DNA of 64,000 nt from Mycoplasma imitans ATCC 51306 (GTDB lineage Bacteria > Bacillota_I > Bacilli_A > Mycoplasmatales > Mycoplasmoidaceae), in contig NZ_JADI01000004.1 of the NCBI RefSeq assembly GCF_000518305.1, positions 1-64,000 of the forward strand, written 5' to 3'. Made by a program: the position numbers and the translations under genes. Below the pieces are notes generated by a model. That model saw only the letters and a program-made list of their open reading frames with translations. It searched no databases and was not told the origin of the DNA. Shown here one piece after another: positions 1 through 10,820 of this stretch (positions are counted from its first letter, which is position 1; each line of letters opens with the position of its first letter).

Positions 1-1172
<1,172 letters not shown>

Positions 1173-1346
1173 ATGGAGTATATTAATACACTAACACGAT
1201 ATACACCTGTTACATATAACGGTGAAACAATTAAAACCCAACAAGACAAGTTAAACCCATTAAAGCAAATTTATAACTTAAAAATTGTTGGTCGGATTCT
1301 ATTCAGTTATCAAGGGGCATTTGTTTTAATTTCATAAAAGTCTCTA
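1173..1346 (+). other. short 16S trailer / truncated rRNA spacer
   Basis: This is non-coding sequence between the 16S 3' end and a terminator. It starts like a 16S-23S spacer but ends after about 170 bases with no 23S. A segment near 1298-1320 resembles the conserved pre-23S spacer region, which would fit a truncated operon. The short ORF overlapping it begins inside the 16S gene and has no recognisable product, so it is not annotated. Confidence 0.5.
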
Positions 1347-1376
1347 AAATGCCTAGGGTAACTTGGGCATTTTTTT
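1347..1376 (+). terminator. rho-independent terminator after 16S
   Basis: AAATGCC (1347-1353) pairs with GGCATTT (1366-1372), and the T-run continues to 1376. It lies about 175 bases beyond the 16S end and would stop rRNA transcription before the ribosomal protein genes. Confidence 0.75.
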
Positions 1377-1387
1377 ATGAAATAAAA

Positions 1388-1406
1388 TCACAATTTGTGA
1401 TAAAAT
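1388..1406 (+). promoter_or_regulatory. candidate promoter with palindrome upstream of infA
   Basis: An extended -10 element, TGATAAAAT, lies at 1398-1406. It overlaps the 13-base palindrome TCACAATTTGTGA (1388-1400). It is the best -10 candidate between the 16S terminator and infA, and would give a leader of about 160 bases. No convincing -35 was seen. Confidence 0.4.
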
Positions 1407-1572
1407 TAATAACGGTTGTTTAAATATTGATTACCTTCATCAATATATTTTAAATATGATGTATTTGAAAATGTTTGGGCAATAATTTGCTATTGCTTAT
1501 ACATATCCAAATAAATTTTTATCTAGTTATTTAAACATCCATATTTTCAAGGATAATAAACAAAAGATATAA
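1407..1572 (+). other. structured leader of the infA operon
   Basis: AT-rich non-coding region with two hairpin candidates. ATATTGAT (1424-1431) pairs with ATCAATAT (1439-1446). GCAATA (1479-1484) pairs with TATTGC (1491-1496). Neither is followed by a T-run, so they are not ordinary terminators. No coding sequence or RNA family was recognised. Confidence 0.4.
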
Positions 1573-1785
1573 ATGAAAGAAACAAACCTCAGTATTAAAG
1601 GTGTTGTAAAAGAGATTATTAAAGGTGATAAATTTAAAGTATTACTAGAAAATAATCTTTTAATTGAAGCACACGTATCAGGTAAAATGCGAATGCACAA
1701 AATTCGGATATTACCAGGCGATAGTGTGGAAGTAGAATTCAGCCCTTATGATTTAACCAAGGGTCGAATTATTTATCGTCATTAA
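1573..1785 (+). CDS. infA: translation initiation factor IF-1
   Basis: 70-residue OB-fold protein that binds the A site of the 30S subunit and helps IF-2 and IF-3 during initiation. The sequence carries the family pattern: SIKGVVKEI near the N-terminus, the [28 protein letters not shown] core, and the [14 protein letters not shown]-terminus. Length is exactly typical. It is the first gene of a ribosomal cluster that continues with rpmJ 12 bases later. In most mollicutes map or adk precedes infA; here the neighbour is a 16S gene. Confidence 0.97.
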   Translation: MKETNLSIKGVVKEIIKGDKFKVLLENNLLIEAHVSGKMRMHKIRILPGDSVEVEFSPYDLTKGRIIYRH

Positions 1786-1797
1786 TCAACAAAAACT

Positions 1798-1911
1798 ATG
1801 AAAGTAAGATCATCAGTAAAACCAATTTGCAAGGATTGCAAAGTTATTAGACGCCAAAGGGTTGTAAGAGTTATCTGCAAAACCCCTAAGCACAAACAAA
1901 GACAAGGATAG
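1798..1911 (+). CDS. rpmJ: 50S ribosomal protein L36
   Basis: A 37-residue zinc-ribbon ribosomal protein, [19 protein letters not shown] onwards, ending HKQRQG. Cys11, Cys14, Cys27 and His32 form the expected zinc site, so this is the zinc-binding (C+) form. Start and length match the family exactly. It lies between infA and rpsM in the conserved order, with only 3 bases to the rpsM start. Confidence 0.96.
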   Translation: MKVRSSVKPICKDCKVIRRQRVVRVICKTPKHKQRQG

Positions 1912-1914
1912 AAT

Positions 1915-2289
1915 ATGGCTCGTATTTTAGGTATTGACATCCCAAATAACAAGCGCGTTGAAATTTCATTGACATACATCTATGGAATTGGAAAGCCACG
2001 TGCTCAAGAAATTTTAAGAAAAGCAAAGATTGACTTAAACAAGAGAGTTAAAGATTTAAGCGATGAAGAATTAGCTTTAATCCGTTCTGTTGCTAGTACT
2101 TACGTACTTGAAGGGGATCTTAGACGTGATGTTGCATTAAACATTAAACGTTTAATGGAAGTAGGTTCATACGCTGGACTTCGTCACAGAAGAGGTTTAC
2201 CTGTAAGAGGTCAAAGAACTAAATCAAACGCAAGAACTCGTAAGGGTCCAAGAAAAACCGTTGCTAACAAGAAAATCGAAAGTAAGTAA
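1915..2289 (+). CDS. rpsM: 30S ribosomal protein S13
   Basis: 124-residue S13, located in the head of the 30S subunit, where it contacts the P-site tRNA and forms inter-subunit bridges. The N-terminal [26 protein letters not shown] and the basic C-terminal stretch [19 protein letters not shown] are diagnostic. Standard length. It is co-directional with rpmJ (3-base gap) and rpsK (9-base gap). Confidence 0.97.
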   Translation: MARILGIDIPNNKRVEISLTYIYGIGKPRAQEILRKAKIDLNKRVKDLSDEELALIRSVASTYVLEGDLRRDVALNIKRLMEVGSYAGLRHRRGLPVRGQRTKSNARTRKGPRKTVANKKIESK

Positions 2290-2298
2290 TAAGAGAAT

Positions 2299-2664
2299 AT
2301 GGCTAAGAAGAAAAAAACAGTTGCCAGCAATGGTATTGCACACATTCATGCAACTTCAAATAACTCAATTATCACAATTACCGACATCAATGGTAATGCT
2401 ATAACTTGATCATCTTCAGGGGCAATTGGGTACAAAGGTGCTAAGAAAAAAACGCCTTATTCAGCTGGTGTAGCTGCTGAAAAAGCTGCTAAAGAAGCTA
2501 TGGCTATGGGATTAGCAACCATTAAGGTTTACGTAAATGGTGTAGGTCGTGGTAAAGAAACAGCAATCAGATCATTAGCTGCTTGTGGTTTAACAATTAC
2601 TGAAATTCACGATGTAACACCAATTCCTCATAACGGTTGTCGTCCTCCCAAAAAACCTCGTTAA
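2299..2664 (+). CDS. rpsK: 30S ribosomal protein S11
   Basis: 121-residue S11, a platform protein that contacts the mRNA near the E site. Reading TGA near 2407 as Trp gives the conserved [25 protein letters not shown] segment, and the C-terminus contains [11 protein letters not shown]. Under the standard code this gene would appear broken. It sits between rpsM and rpoA as in other bacteria. Confidence 0.96.
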
Positions 2665-2681
2665 TTTCCCAGGAGCAATAC

Positions 2682-3659
2682 ATGCAACAATTTTTGCGAT
2701 ACAACATTAATGTTATTAAAGAAGATAACGACAAGAACTATGGTAAATACATCGTTAAACCATTAGAAAAAGGTTTTGGGATTACTTTAGGTAATGCGCT
2801 TAGAAGAGTTATGTTAAGTCACCTTCCAGGTTCATCAGTATTTGCTTTAAAAATCAAAGGAATTTCACATGAATTTGGTTTTATTCCTGGTGTTAAAGAA
2901 GACGTTACTCAAATCATTTTAAACCTTAAAAACCTAGTAGTTTGGATTAGTGATAATATCATCACTGATGAAACATTATCTGAAACTCCAATCGAAAAGT
3001 GACCAGTAATGACTATTCGTGCTAACAAAGCAGGAATTATTAAAGCTGGAGACATCGAATGTCCGCTAGGTTTTGAAATCTTTAACAAAGATTTAGAAAT
3101 TTGTACTTTATCAGAAGATGCTGAAGTTGCGATTGATATTTATGCAACTAGAGGTCGTGGCTTTAAAACTGCTGCTGAAAATCGTTCAGAAATCGGATCA
3201 TTGTCAATTATTCCAATCGACTCAAACTTTAACCCAATTATCAAAGTGGGTTACCACGTTGAAGAAGAAACTTCGGATGTAATCACTGATAAGTTAATCA
3301 TCGAAGTAGGTACTAACGGGTTAATTAAATCTGGTGATGCAATTGCGATTGCTTCTAAGATTTTATCTGACCACTTAAAACCATTAATCGACATCAACAA
3401 ATCATTACACGATATTCAAGTGCTTAATGAAAAGAATGTTGAAGAAAAAAACAAGAAGTTATCAATTCCAATTGAGCAACTCGATCTAACTGTTCGTTCT
3501 TATAACTGTCTAAAAAGACATGGGATTCAAACAGTTGAAGAACTTGTTACACGTTCAAAATCTGAAATTGAAAACATTCGTAATTTAGGAAAGAAGTCTG
3601 TTCGTGAAATTAATAAAAAACTTAGCGAACTGTACGATTTAAAACTTAAGAATAACTAA
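2682..3659 (+). CDS. rpoA: DNA-directed RNA polymerase alpha subunit
   Basis: 325 residues. The N-terminal assembly domain contains [27 protein letters not shown], which dimerises and nucleates the polymerase. The C-terminal domain (about 262-322; [20 protein letters not shown], then [10 protein letters not shown]) contacts UP elements and regulators. One in-frame TGA near 3000 is Trp (EKWPV). The ATG at 2682 is chosen because AGGAG at 2671-2675 is well spaced and it avoids the overlap with rpsK that an upstream ATG would cause. Confidence 0.96.
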
Positions 3660-3667
3660 TAAAAGCT

Positions 3668-4150
3668 ATGTCATACATTAATAAAAAAGGTAAAACTACA
3701 TCAACTCGTTTGATGATTATTCGTCAACAAGTTAGTGATTGCTTAAGTTATAACGAAATCACAACAACTTTAACGAAAGCAAAAGAAACTCAAAAGCACT
3801 TAGAAAAATTAATTACGATTGCTAAAGATAATACAGTAGCAAACAAAAGAAGAGCTAAAGCAATGCTTTTAAATACTCAAGTTGGTACTGCTGATGAATT
3901 AGTTTCTCACTTATTTAGCAAAGTTGCTCCAGTATTTAAAGACCGCAAAGGTGGTTATACTAGAGTAATTAAGTTAGGTGCAAGAATGGGTGATGCTACT
4001 GAAATGGCAATCTTACAATTTGTTGATAAAGTTGCTAAATTTGGAGCTAAAAAACCAACTAAGCCAGCTAAACCATCTGAGCCTAAAGTTGAAGTTAAAC
4101 CAACTAAGCCAACTAAACCAGCATCAAGTGCTGAACAATCAGTTAAGTAA
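3668..4150 (+). CDS. rplQ: 50S ribosomal protein L17 with C-terminal Lys-Pro tail
   Basis: 160 residues; L17 is normally about 115-125. The core (about 1-122) carries the family pattern, with SDCLSYNEITTTLTKAKETQKHLEKLITIAKD and the GARMGDATEMAILQFV region. After it comes a low-complexity basic tail of about 38 residues with repeated KPTKP and KPAKP units, which should be disordered. It is the last gene of the alpha-operon block; a new promoter follows. Confidence 0.94.
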   Translation: MSYINKKGKTTSTRLMIIRQQVSDCLSYNEITTTLTKAKETQKHLEKLITIAKDNTVANKRRAKAMLLNTQVGTADELVSHLFSKVAPVFKDRKGGYTRVIKLGARMGDATEMAILQFVDKVAKFGAKKPTKPAKPSEPKVEVKPTKPTKPASSAEQSVK

Positions 4151-4165
4151 TTTTACTTAACGATA

Positions 4166-4174
4166 TGTTATAAT
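4166..4174 (+). promoter_or_regulatory. extended -10 promoter for rpsP-trmD-rplS
   Basis: TGTTATAAT (TG, one base, then the perfect TATAAT hexamer at 4169-4174) lies in the 57-base gap between rplQ and rpsP. The TTG start of rpsP is 33 bases downstream of the hexamer, with AAGGA in between. Confidence 0.7.
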
Positions 4175-4207
4175 ATTTCAGTTACAAAATTTTAAGGACA
4201 AAATAAC

Positions 4208-4477
4208 TTGGTAAAAATTAGATTAATGCGTCTAGGACGCCACAAGTTACCATCATATCGTATGGTTGTGGTTGATTCTAGAGTTAAAAGAGACGGAAGT
4301 TATATCGAACTAATTGGTCACATTGATCCAATTACTGGTACTAACAAATTAAACGGCGCACTAGCAATCGAATGATTAAAAAAAGGTGCGCAACCAACTG
4401 ATACAGTAAAATCAATTCTTTCTAAAGAAGGAATCTGAAAACAATACGCAGCTTCTAAAGTTTCTAAAAAAGCTTAG
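4208..4477 (+). CDS. rpsP: 30S ribosomal protein S16 (TTG start)
   Basis: 89 residues starting with [28 protein letters not shown], then [12 protein letters not shown]. Typical of S16, which binds 16S rRNA in the 5' domain. AAGGACA ends about 6 bases upstream of the TTG, and the TTG start restores the conserved N-terminus. Two TGA codons are Trp (EWLKKGAQP and GIWKQYAA). The first gene behind a strong -10, followed almost immediately by trmD; rpsP-trmD-rplS is a conserved bacterial set. Confidence 0.95.
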
Positions 4478-4479
4478 TT

Positions 4480-5184
4480 GTGAAAATTGTTGTGCTAACG
4501 TTATTTGATGATTTTGTTCGGTCGTATTACGATTTTTCAATCATCAAAAACGCTTTGGATAAAAAAACTGTTGAACTAGAAGTAATTAATTTTAGACAGT
4601 ATGCTACTGACAAACATAAAACCGTAGATGATACGATTTATGGTGGATCAGCGGGAATGTTATTAAAACTCGAACCGTTAGTAAACTGCTTAAGAGATAT
4701 TAAGAAAAATAAATTTAAAAACCCAAACAAAATTAAAAGTTATTTATTATCACCTCAAGGTGAAGTTTATGATCAAAATAAAGCAGTGACTTTATCTCAA
4801 TCTGATAACGATTTAATTTTGATCGCAGGAAGATACGAAGGGTTTGACGAACGCATTTATCATTATGTTGATGGTGCACTTTCTGTTGGTGATTTTGTGA
4901 TCACTGGTGGCGAGTTAGCTGCACTAATTGTGGTAGATAGCATCGTTAGGTTGTTACCTAATGTAATTAATAAAGATAGCTTATCTAGTGAATCTTTTAA
5001 TAATTACCTCTTAGATTACCCGATGTATACAAAACCTTATGATTTTGAAGGTTATAAAGTTCCTGATGTGTTATTAAGCGGCAACCATCAAGCGATTGCA
5101 GCGTTCAATCAACAAGAAGCAATTAATAACACCAAGCTTAAACGACCAGATCTGTATAAAAAATACAAATCAAATATTAAGTAG
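4480..5184 (+). CDS. trmD: tRNA (guanine-N1-)-methyltransferase
   Basis: 234 residues. TrmD methylates G37 next to the anticodon of several tRNAs and prevents frameshifting. The trefoil-knot S-adenosylmethionine site is visible: LLSPQGEVYDQ, then LILIAGRYEGFDERI and SVGDFVITGGELAALIVVDSIVRLLP. It starts with GTG only two bases after the rpsP stop, suggesting translational coupling. Length is typical. Confidence 0.96.
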   Translation: MKIVVLTLFDDFVRSYYDFSIIKNALDKKTVELEVINFRQYATDKHKTVDDTIYGGSAGMLLKLEPLVNCLRDIKKNKFKNPNKIKSYLLSPQGEVYDQNKAVTLSQSDNDLILIAGRYEGFDERIYHYVDGALSVGDFVITGGELAALIVVDSIVRLLPNVINKDSLSSESFNNYLLDYPMYTKPYDFEGYKVPDVLLSGNHQAIAAFNQQEAINNTKLKRPDLYKKYKSNIK

Positions 5185-5189
5185 TAATT

Positions 5190-5558
5190 ATGAATAAGTT
5201 AAGCAAACACAATATTATTAACCACGTTAATAACTTACAATTAAAAAAAGATCTACCTAACTTCCAAGTAGGTGACACTGTTTCAGTATCAATCAAAATT
5301 GCTGATGAAAAAAGAACCAGAATTCAAAAATTTGATGGTTTAGTGCTAAGAAGAAAAGGTTCAGGTCTATCTGAAACTTTCATTGTACGTAAAGAATCAA
5401 GCGGTGTTGGTGTTGAAAAGAATTTTCATGTTCATAACCCAAACATTGAAATCGAACTAAAACGTAAGGGTAAAGTTAGAAGAGCTTACATCTCTTACAT
5501 GAGAGAACGTTCAGGGAAGTCTGCTCGTATTAAAGAAAAAGTTGTTAATAGCAAATAA
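5190..5558 (+). CDS. rplS: 50S ribosomal protein L19
   Basis: 122 residues. L19 lies at the 30S-50S interface. Conserved motifs are PNFQVGDTVSVSIKI, RIQKFDGLVLRRKGSGLSETFIVRK and GVGVEKNFHVHNPNIEIELKRKGKVRRA. It follows trmD after 5 bases and ends the rpsP-trmD-rplS group. No clear terminator follows. Confidence 0.96.
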   Translation: MNKLSKHNIINHVNNLQLKKDLPNFQVGDTVSVSIKIADEKRTRIQKFDGLVLRRKGSGLSETFIVRKESSGVGVEKNFHVHNPNIEIELKRKGKVRRAYISYMRERSGKSARIKEKVVNSK

Positions 5559-5588
5559 TCTACTTTTTAATTTAATTAGAGTGATTTT

Positions 5589-6875
5589 ATGTCCTTAAAA
5601 AAGTCAAAAGACCGACTAGCAAATTTTAGCAAAGCACTTAATGAAGTTACCGTAACAAGAACACGCTTACGATCTTCATTATTAATTTTTGCTGGCTTAT
5701 ACGGTCCCAAAAAAATCTGAATTAGAATCGCAGTAATTACTTTTATCTCTTTAATTCAAGGGGTAATTAGTTTATTTTTCATTCGTAATTCAGGTCTATA
5801 TAACTTAGGTGTTTCTTCAATAACTCAAGGGTTAGCAAGAACACTTTTTGTTTTCTTGCCAGAAAATTTACCAAAATCACTAATCTTTGATCTAACGTTC
5901 TGGATCATGTATATTGTGATTAATATACCTTTAATCATATTTGCTTATTTTAAAGTTGGTAAACGGTTTGCAATTTTAACAACAGTTTATGTTGTTATGG
6001 CTAACGTTGTCGGTTTTATGATTGGTTTGATTCCGGGTGTGCAAAATATTGGAATTTTTACAATTAACACCACAGAAAACAGTACTATCATTTATGAAGT
6101 AACCAAATTCAAGGATACTAATCCACAGATTTACAATCTATTCTTTATTTCTGAAGGTAAGTTTACTGACCTTGCTCAAAAGATTGCCTACATTCCTTTA
6201 ATTTGACAAAACAATAGTGAAGTAAATAAGATCATCTCAATGTTCTTATACGCATGTATAGCTGGTGTATTATCATCATTCTTATATACGATCTTATTTG
6301 TTATCGGAGCATCAACTGGGGGAATGGATTTTATTTCACAATACGTTGCTAAGATTAAACGTAAATCAATTGCTTCAATAATCTTTTATGCAAATATCGT
6401 TACATTATTGGTATCTGTAACGATTGGTTCATACGTTCCTGCATCAGTTGTTTTAAAACAAATTCCGCAAGAAATAATGATTCCAAATTCTAACCTTCAT
6501 TTTAGAGATCTTGCTTGAAACGTATCATTATTATTTTCACCTAATTTCATTGCTTCGATTGCTTCAGCTATCGTAGTTTCTGCGTTCTTAGATGCCCTAT
6601 TCCCTCGATATAAGATGGCAAAGGTTGAGATTTATTCAGCTAATTGTGAAAAGATCAGACAGTTATTATTGTCTGATCACCACTCACACACAATGTCAAT
6701 CTCTAAGATTACGGGCGGATTCAAGCGTGAAGAACACGAAATGATTACAACAACAACGCTATTCGTTGAGATTCCAAGAATTATTCGTTTAATCCGTTCG
6801 GTTGATGAGAATTGTTTCATTACGATCAGCCAAATTAAGGGTATTGATGGTTTTATTTACATTACTGAAGAATAA
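5589..6875 (+). CDS. YitT-family membrane protein (DUF161/DUF2179)
   Basis: 428 residues when TGA is read as Trp, in one continuous frame. The hydrophobic part (about 45-335) holds several membrane segments and the family-like stretch FVIGASTGGMDFISQYVAKIKRKSIASI. The C-terminal soluble part (about 342-428, MAKVEIYSANCEKIRQLLLSDHHSHTMSISKITGGF) matches the DUF2179 domain found at the end of YitT proteins. Function is unknown; transport has been suggested for the family. It looks longer than the usual ~280 residues because of an N-terminal extension and loop insertions. Confidence 0.8.
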
Positions 6876-6886
6876 TTAAAATTAGA

Positions 6887-7711
6887 ATGAATCATTCCAA
6901 AATTAATTGATTCCCAGGTCATATGAAAAAGACCTTGGACGATATCAATAAAGTTAAAAAACATATTGATTTAGTTATCCAAGTTTTAGATGCTAGGGCG
7001 ATTAATTTAACCTCTAATCCAGATCTATTAAGTATCTTTAATAACAAAACGATCATTAATGTTGCGCTTAAATCGGATTTAGCTGATTTAAACTATGAGT
7101 ACGATCCTAATACGATTATTACCAACATTAAAGATCACCAGTTTAGTAATTTCTTAATCAACAAACTTTATCAGATCATGAATGAAAAGATTAAGAAGTT
7201 GCAAGTGAAGGGTTTAGTTACCCCACATTTTAACATTATGGTGATTGGCTTACCGAATATTGGTAAGTCATCTTTAATTAATAAGTTAATTAAGAAGAAT
7301 CATAATAAAGTTGAGAACAAAGCCGGGGTAACAAAACGTCAAACGTTTGTTAAGCTAAACAAAAACTTTACATTATATGATACCCCTGGAGTGTTATATA
7401 AACGAATTGACGATTTTAATTTAGGGGCTAAATTAAGTTTGTTAAATGTGATTAATCTTGAAGTTATTCCAATGCAAGAAGTGCTAGCTTTTGCTTATGA
7501 TTATTTAAATAAAAACTATCATAAAAAATTAATCGATTGATTTAAACAAGAAGAATTACCCGAACATTTCCATCAATTTATCGACCTATATGCTTATCAA
7601 AAAGGGTTTTTAAATAAAAGTGGTTTCATTGATTTGAACGCAACATATATGAATTTTTATCAAGATATCTCTTTAGCTAAAATAGCTAAAGTAAATTACG
7701 AAAAAAATTAA
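6887..7711 (+). CDS. rbgA: ribosome biogenesis GTPase RbgA (YlqF)
   Basis: 274 residues. Circularly permuted GTPase needed for late assembly of the 50S subunit. The start is fixed by the hallmark INWFPGHMKK, whose Trp is TGA. The G4-like motif NVALKSDL precedes the P-loop GLPNIGKSS (about 121-129), and DTPGVL (G3) follows: the order G4-G5-G1-G3 is the permutation. A second TGA near 7540 is Trp. It starts 11 bases after the YitT-like gene. Confidence 0.94.
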
Positions 7712-7717
7712 ATTTTT

Positions 7718-7723
7718 TATAAT
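7718..7723 (+). promoter_or_regulatory. -10 element for pta
   Basis: A perfect TATAAT lies 18 bases before the pta start codon, right after the rbgA stop. A T-rich block precedes it; no clear -35 was seen. It would produce a very short leader. Confidence 0.5.
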
Positions 7724-7741
7724 TTAGCAAAACGTGAAAAT

Positions 7742-8719
7742 ATGAGTAAATTAATTGAACAATTAAAAATCAAGATCAAGAACTCTAAGAAAGTTCCTGA
7801 AATCCTTCTAGTTGAAGGTTGAAATGCTTACGTGCAACAAGCTGCTAAGCAATTGGTTTTAGAAAAACTAGTTAAGCCAGTTTTAATGTTTAGAACAATG
7901 GATGAAATTCCTGCTGATTTTGATCCAAGAATTAAACGTTACGTAATTGAAAAAATGGATTTATCTAAGTATGCTACATACTTATTTAAATTACGCGAAA
8001 AGAAAGGAATGACTTTAGAAGTAGCTCAACAGGAAGTTCAAAAACCTAACGTGTTAGCTTCTTTATTAGTTAAACTTGAAGAAGTTGATGGTGAAGTTTG
8101 CGGTAAAGAATATACAACTAAAGACACTCTTAAACCAGCTTTACAAATTATTAAAACATCAGAAAACGCAAATATAGTTGCTTCAGCAATGGTACTAGAA
8201 AAAGGTGATGAGCGTTTAGTATTTTCTGACTGTGCAATTAATGTTTATCCAACTGCCGAAGAATTAGCTGAAATTGCTAAATCAACGATCAAGTTCACTA
8301 AGGATGTTTTACATGCTGAAAAAATTAACTTAGCAATGTTAAGTTATTCAACACTTAACTCAGGTGCTGGTGAATCTGTAGATAAAGTTAAAGTTGCAAC
8401 TAAACTAGTTGAAGAATCTGAAGAGGGTAAACTAGCTTCAATTTGTGGTCCAATGCAATTTGATGCTGCATATGTTGACGAAGTAAGAAAACAAAAAGCT
8501 CCTAAATTAAACTGAGAAAAAGGTGCTAATGTTTATGTTTTCCCTAATATAGACGCAGGTAACATTGGTTACAAGATCGCACAACGTTTAGGTGGATATG
8601 AAGCGATTGGTCCAGTTTTAACAGGTTTAGCTAAACCTGTTAACGACTTAAGTCGCGGAGCTGATGCACACGAAATTTACTCAGTTGCTATTATTACAGC
8701 TAGTCAAGCTGTGTCATAA
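7742..8719 (+). CDS. pta: phosphate acetyltransferase
   Basis: 325 residues. Converts acetyl-CoA and phosphate to acetyl phosphate, which acetate kinase uses to make ATP, a main energy step in mycoplasmas. The C-terminal signature is clear: [40 protein letters not shown] and [11 protein letters not shown]. Upstream, [14 protein letters not shown] is also typical. Length fits the short Pta form without the regulatory N-terminal domain. Two TGA codons are Trp. ackA is not in the neighbourhood. Confidence 0.96.
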
Positions 8720-8721
8720 AA

Positions 8722-9594
8722 ATGAAAAACAACATTGAATGAGTAATCAGCGACCTTGATGGTACGCTTATTCGCTTTGAAAACAACGAACATATTGTTG
8801 AACCTGCAGCAATTAGAGCAATCGAAAAACTAGCTGCTAGAGACATTACTTTTACTATTGCTACTGGTCGTAAACAATCTGATGTAATCAATTTCATTAA
8901 GCATTATAATATTGGCGATGCTATCAGATACATAATTGCTTGCAATGGTGCAGTAATCTATGATACCAAAGAAGATAAGATTGTTCAATACAACTATTTA
9001 AACAAAAAAGCCAAAACAGCTGTTATGAAACATATTGATGAGTTCAAAGAAATGACTCAAGATTTCTTGTTGTTTTCTTATGATATTAACAACAACATCT
9101 ATGTTTATGATAGCAACAAACAACCTAATCAAAAGATCTTAGATAAATTAACTTTATATGAAGGTTCGTTCTCATCAAATAACTACATTTATATTGATGA
9201 TCTAAATGCACATGATGATTTAATCAAATTAATCTTCTTTTATGATCGAAATTCGATGACTGAAGATATCACTGAATATTTAGCAAAGTTTTTAAAACTA
9301 ACGAAAATTGAATCAAATGATTGTGTTGTAGTTTCGCCTATGTCGTTTGAATTAAATTCATCAGATTGCAACAAAGGTAATGCAGTTTTAGAATTAAATC
9401 GCATCTTAAAAAAAGATCTAACCAAAACATTAAGTATTGGTGATTCATTTAATGATATTCCGATGTTCAAAGTTACAGGGGTAAGTGTTACTTTGGAATC
9501 ATCACACCGCGAAGTACAAAATAATGCAACTAATATTCTTGATGTGAAAGCATCAGAAGTAGTAGCAGACGCAATTGAACTATTCGTTCTCTAA
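8722..9594 (+). CDS. HAD-superfamily hydrolase (Cof type)
   Basis: 290 residues. Asp11 and Asp13 in VISDLDGTLI form the catalytic DxD motif I; ATGR gives motif II; IGDSFNDIPMF (about residue 238) is the metal-binding motif with the GDxxND pattern. The cap is of the Cof type, found in phosphatases acting on sugar phosphates, FMN or other small phosphates. Substrate cannot be told from sequence. It follows pta after 2 bases and overlaps the minus-strand gene at its 3' end by 15 bases. Confidence 0.88.
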
Positions 9595-9945
9595 TAGTTT
9601 ATTTAACCGATTAATACTTATATTTTTAGTTAGCGCTATTGCTTGAGTCAAATTATAAAATTGATCGTGCAATATCGCTAATTTTTTATTGTCATCAAAT
9701 TTGGTTTTTAGTACATCTTCAATGTGTTCATCAACTTCTTGAATTAATTTCTTTTTTATGTAATTAAGTTCGCCTTCGATGCTTTTTTCAAAGAAATCAA
9801 TTTCGCTATATTCATCATCATCATACATGATACGAGTATGAGTTGAGTTTTCAAAGATAATGTTGTAGTTATCAATTAATCTTTCTAAATTAATTTCAGA
9901 CAAGATTTCTTTCAAGTTTTTGATATATCTATTTAGCTTTTGCAT
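9580..9945 (-). CDS. small coiled-coil protein of unknown function
   Basis: 121 residues, not recognised. Charged and helical throughout, with an acidic middle (YDDDEYSEIDFFEKS) and no membrane segment or signal peptide. Its ATG overlaps the 3' end of the alpha/beta hydrolase gene by 17 bases, so the two are probably translationally coupled. Its own 3' end overlaps the convergent HAD gene by 15 bases. The coupling is the only clue to its role. Confidence 0.6.
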   Translation of the reverse strand: MQKLNRYIKNLKEILSEINLERLIDNYNIIFENSTHTRIMYDDDEYSEIDFFEKSIEGELNYIKKKLIQEVDEHIEDVLKTKFDDNKKLAILHDQFYNLTQAIALTKNISINRLNKLLENE

Positions 9946-10774
9946 TTTTGATAACTCCTTTTAAGATATCTATGTATTCTTTTTTGTATTCTAGGATAAA
10001 GGCGTGACCAGCTTTCTTAAGCTCGATATGTTTAGCGCCTTTTAAAAATCTCTTAATATAAGATCTCATAATTGTGAAAGGTACCAAAGTATCTTTATCA
10101 GCAGTTATGATAGTAACTTTTTCATAATTCTTAAAAGAATGATAAGAAGTCAAAATGCTCTTAATTGTCGCAGGACTCATAATTGATAATGCTAATTTTT
10201 TCTGATCATTTTGATGTTTTTTATAGAACTCTAAATCAAATCATTTATTAAAATCTTTAACAAATTTTTGATAATCATGAAATAAATCTTTAAAAAATCT
10301 TGTTATTATTTTTTCATCAACCTTATAAGCATTCACAGTAAAATATTTAGAAAATTTTATAGCTGTAAATATCGTATTAATTGTTAATGGTGCACTTAAA
10401 ACGATTTGCTTAATTCTATTACGATCTTCTTTGTTCATCATTTTAAGCGCGATCATAATAACAGCACAACCCATTGAGTGGCCAGCAAGAACAATATTCT
10501 TTAAATCTGGATTTTTGCGTAAAAAAAGTACTAATAATTTCGCAAAATATTGAATATTTAGTTGCTTATAGGTAAACTTTACTTCTGTATCAAAATGAGC
10601 AGGAAATCCTAAATCATAATGATTAACGTTTTTTATTTCTTTAGTTATTTTGTAATGCAAACCAGGTTCGGTTGCAATTCCATGACAAAAAATTAAGTCA
10701 ACATTAGCTTTTTTGTTGATTTTTTTAATAATTTTTAAATGACTAATATCGACACCTTTGATCGTTTTATTCAT
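9929..10774 (-). CDS. alpha/beta hydrolase, lysophospholipase-like
   Basis: 281 residues in one frame with TGA as Trp. The nucleophile elbow AGHSMG places Ser100; an oxyanion-type His-Gly lies at 31-32 (IFCHG); ADKDTLVP supplies the acid and KKAGHAF the catalytic His near the C-terminus. The fold is that of monoglyceride lipases and esterases. The ATG at 10774 is preferred over an upstream frame-open start because the extra 35 residues run into the divergent promoter region. The role is probably lipid turnover or scavenging; substrate is unknown. Confidence 0.82.
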
Positions 10775-10787
10775 AAAAATCAAACTT

Positions 10788-10803
10788 ATTATAATAATAT
10801 AAT
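10788..10803. promoter_or_regulatory. divergent promoter pair with overlapping -10 hexamers
   Basis: On the + strand TATAAT occurs at 10790-10795 and 10798-10803, ahead of the NAMPT gene at 10821. On the - strand TATAAT lies at 10793-10788, ahead of the hydrolase gene at 10774. The whole gap is 46 bases, so the two promoters must overlap and probably compete. Confidence 0.6.
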
Positions 10804-10820
10804 AGTAGATAAAAATTGAT

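Noticed and set aside
3978-4160. 60-codon ORF rich in Leu and Gln over the end of rplQ
   Set aside because: It is an out-of-frame reading of the L17 repeat tail.
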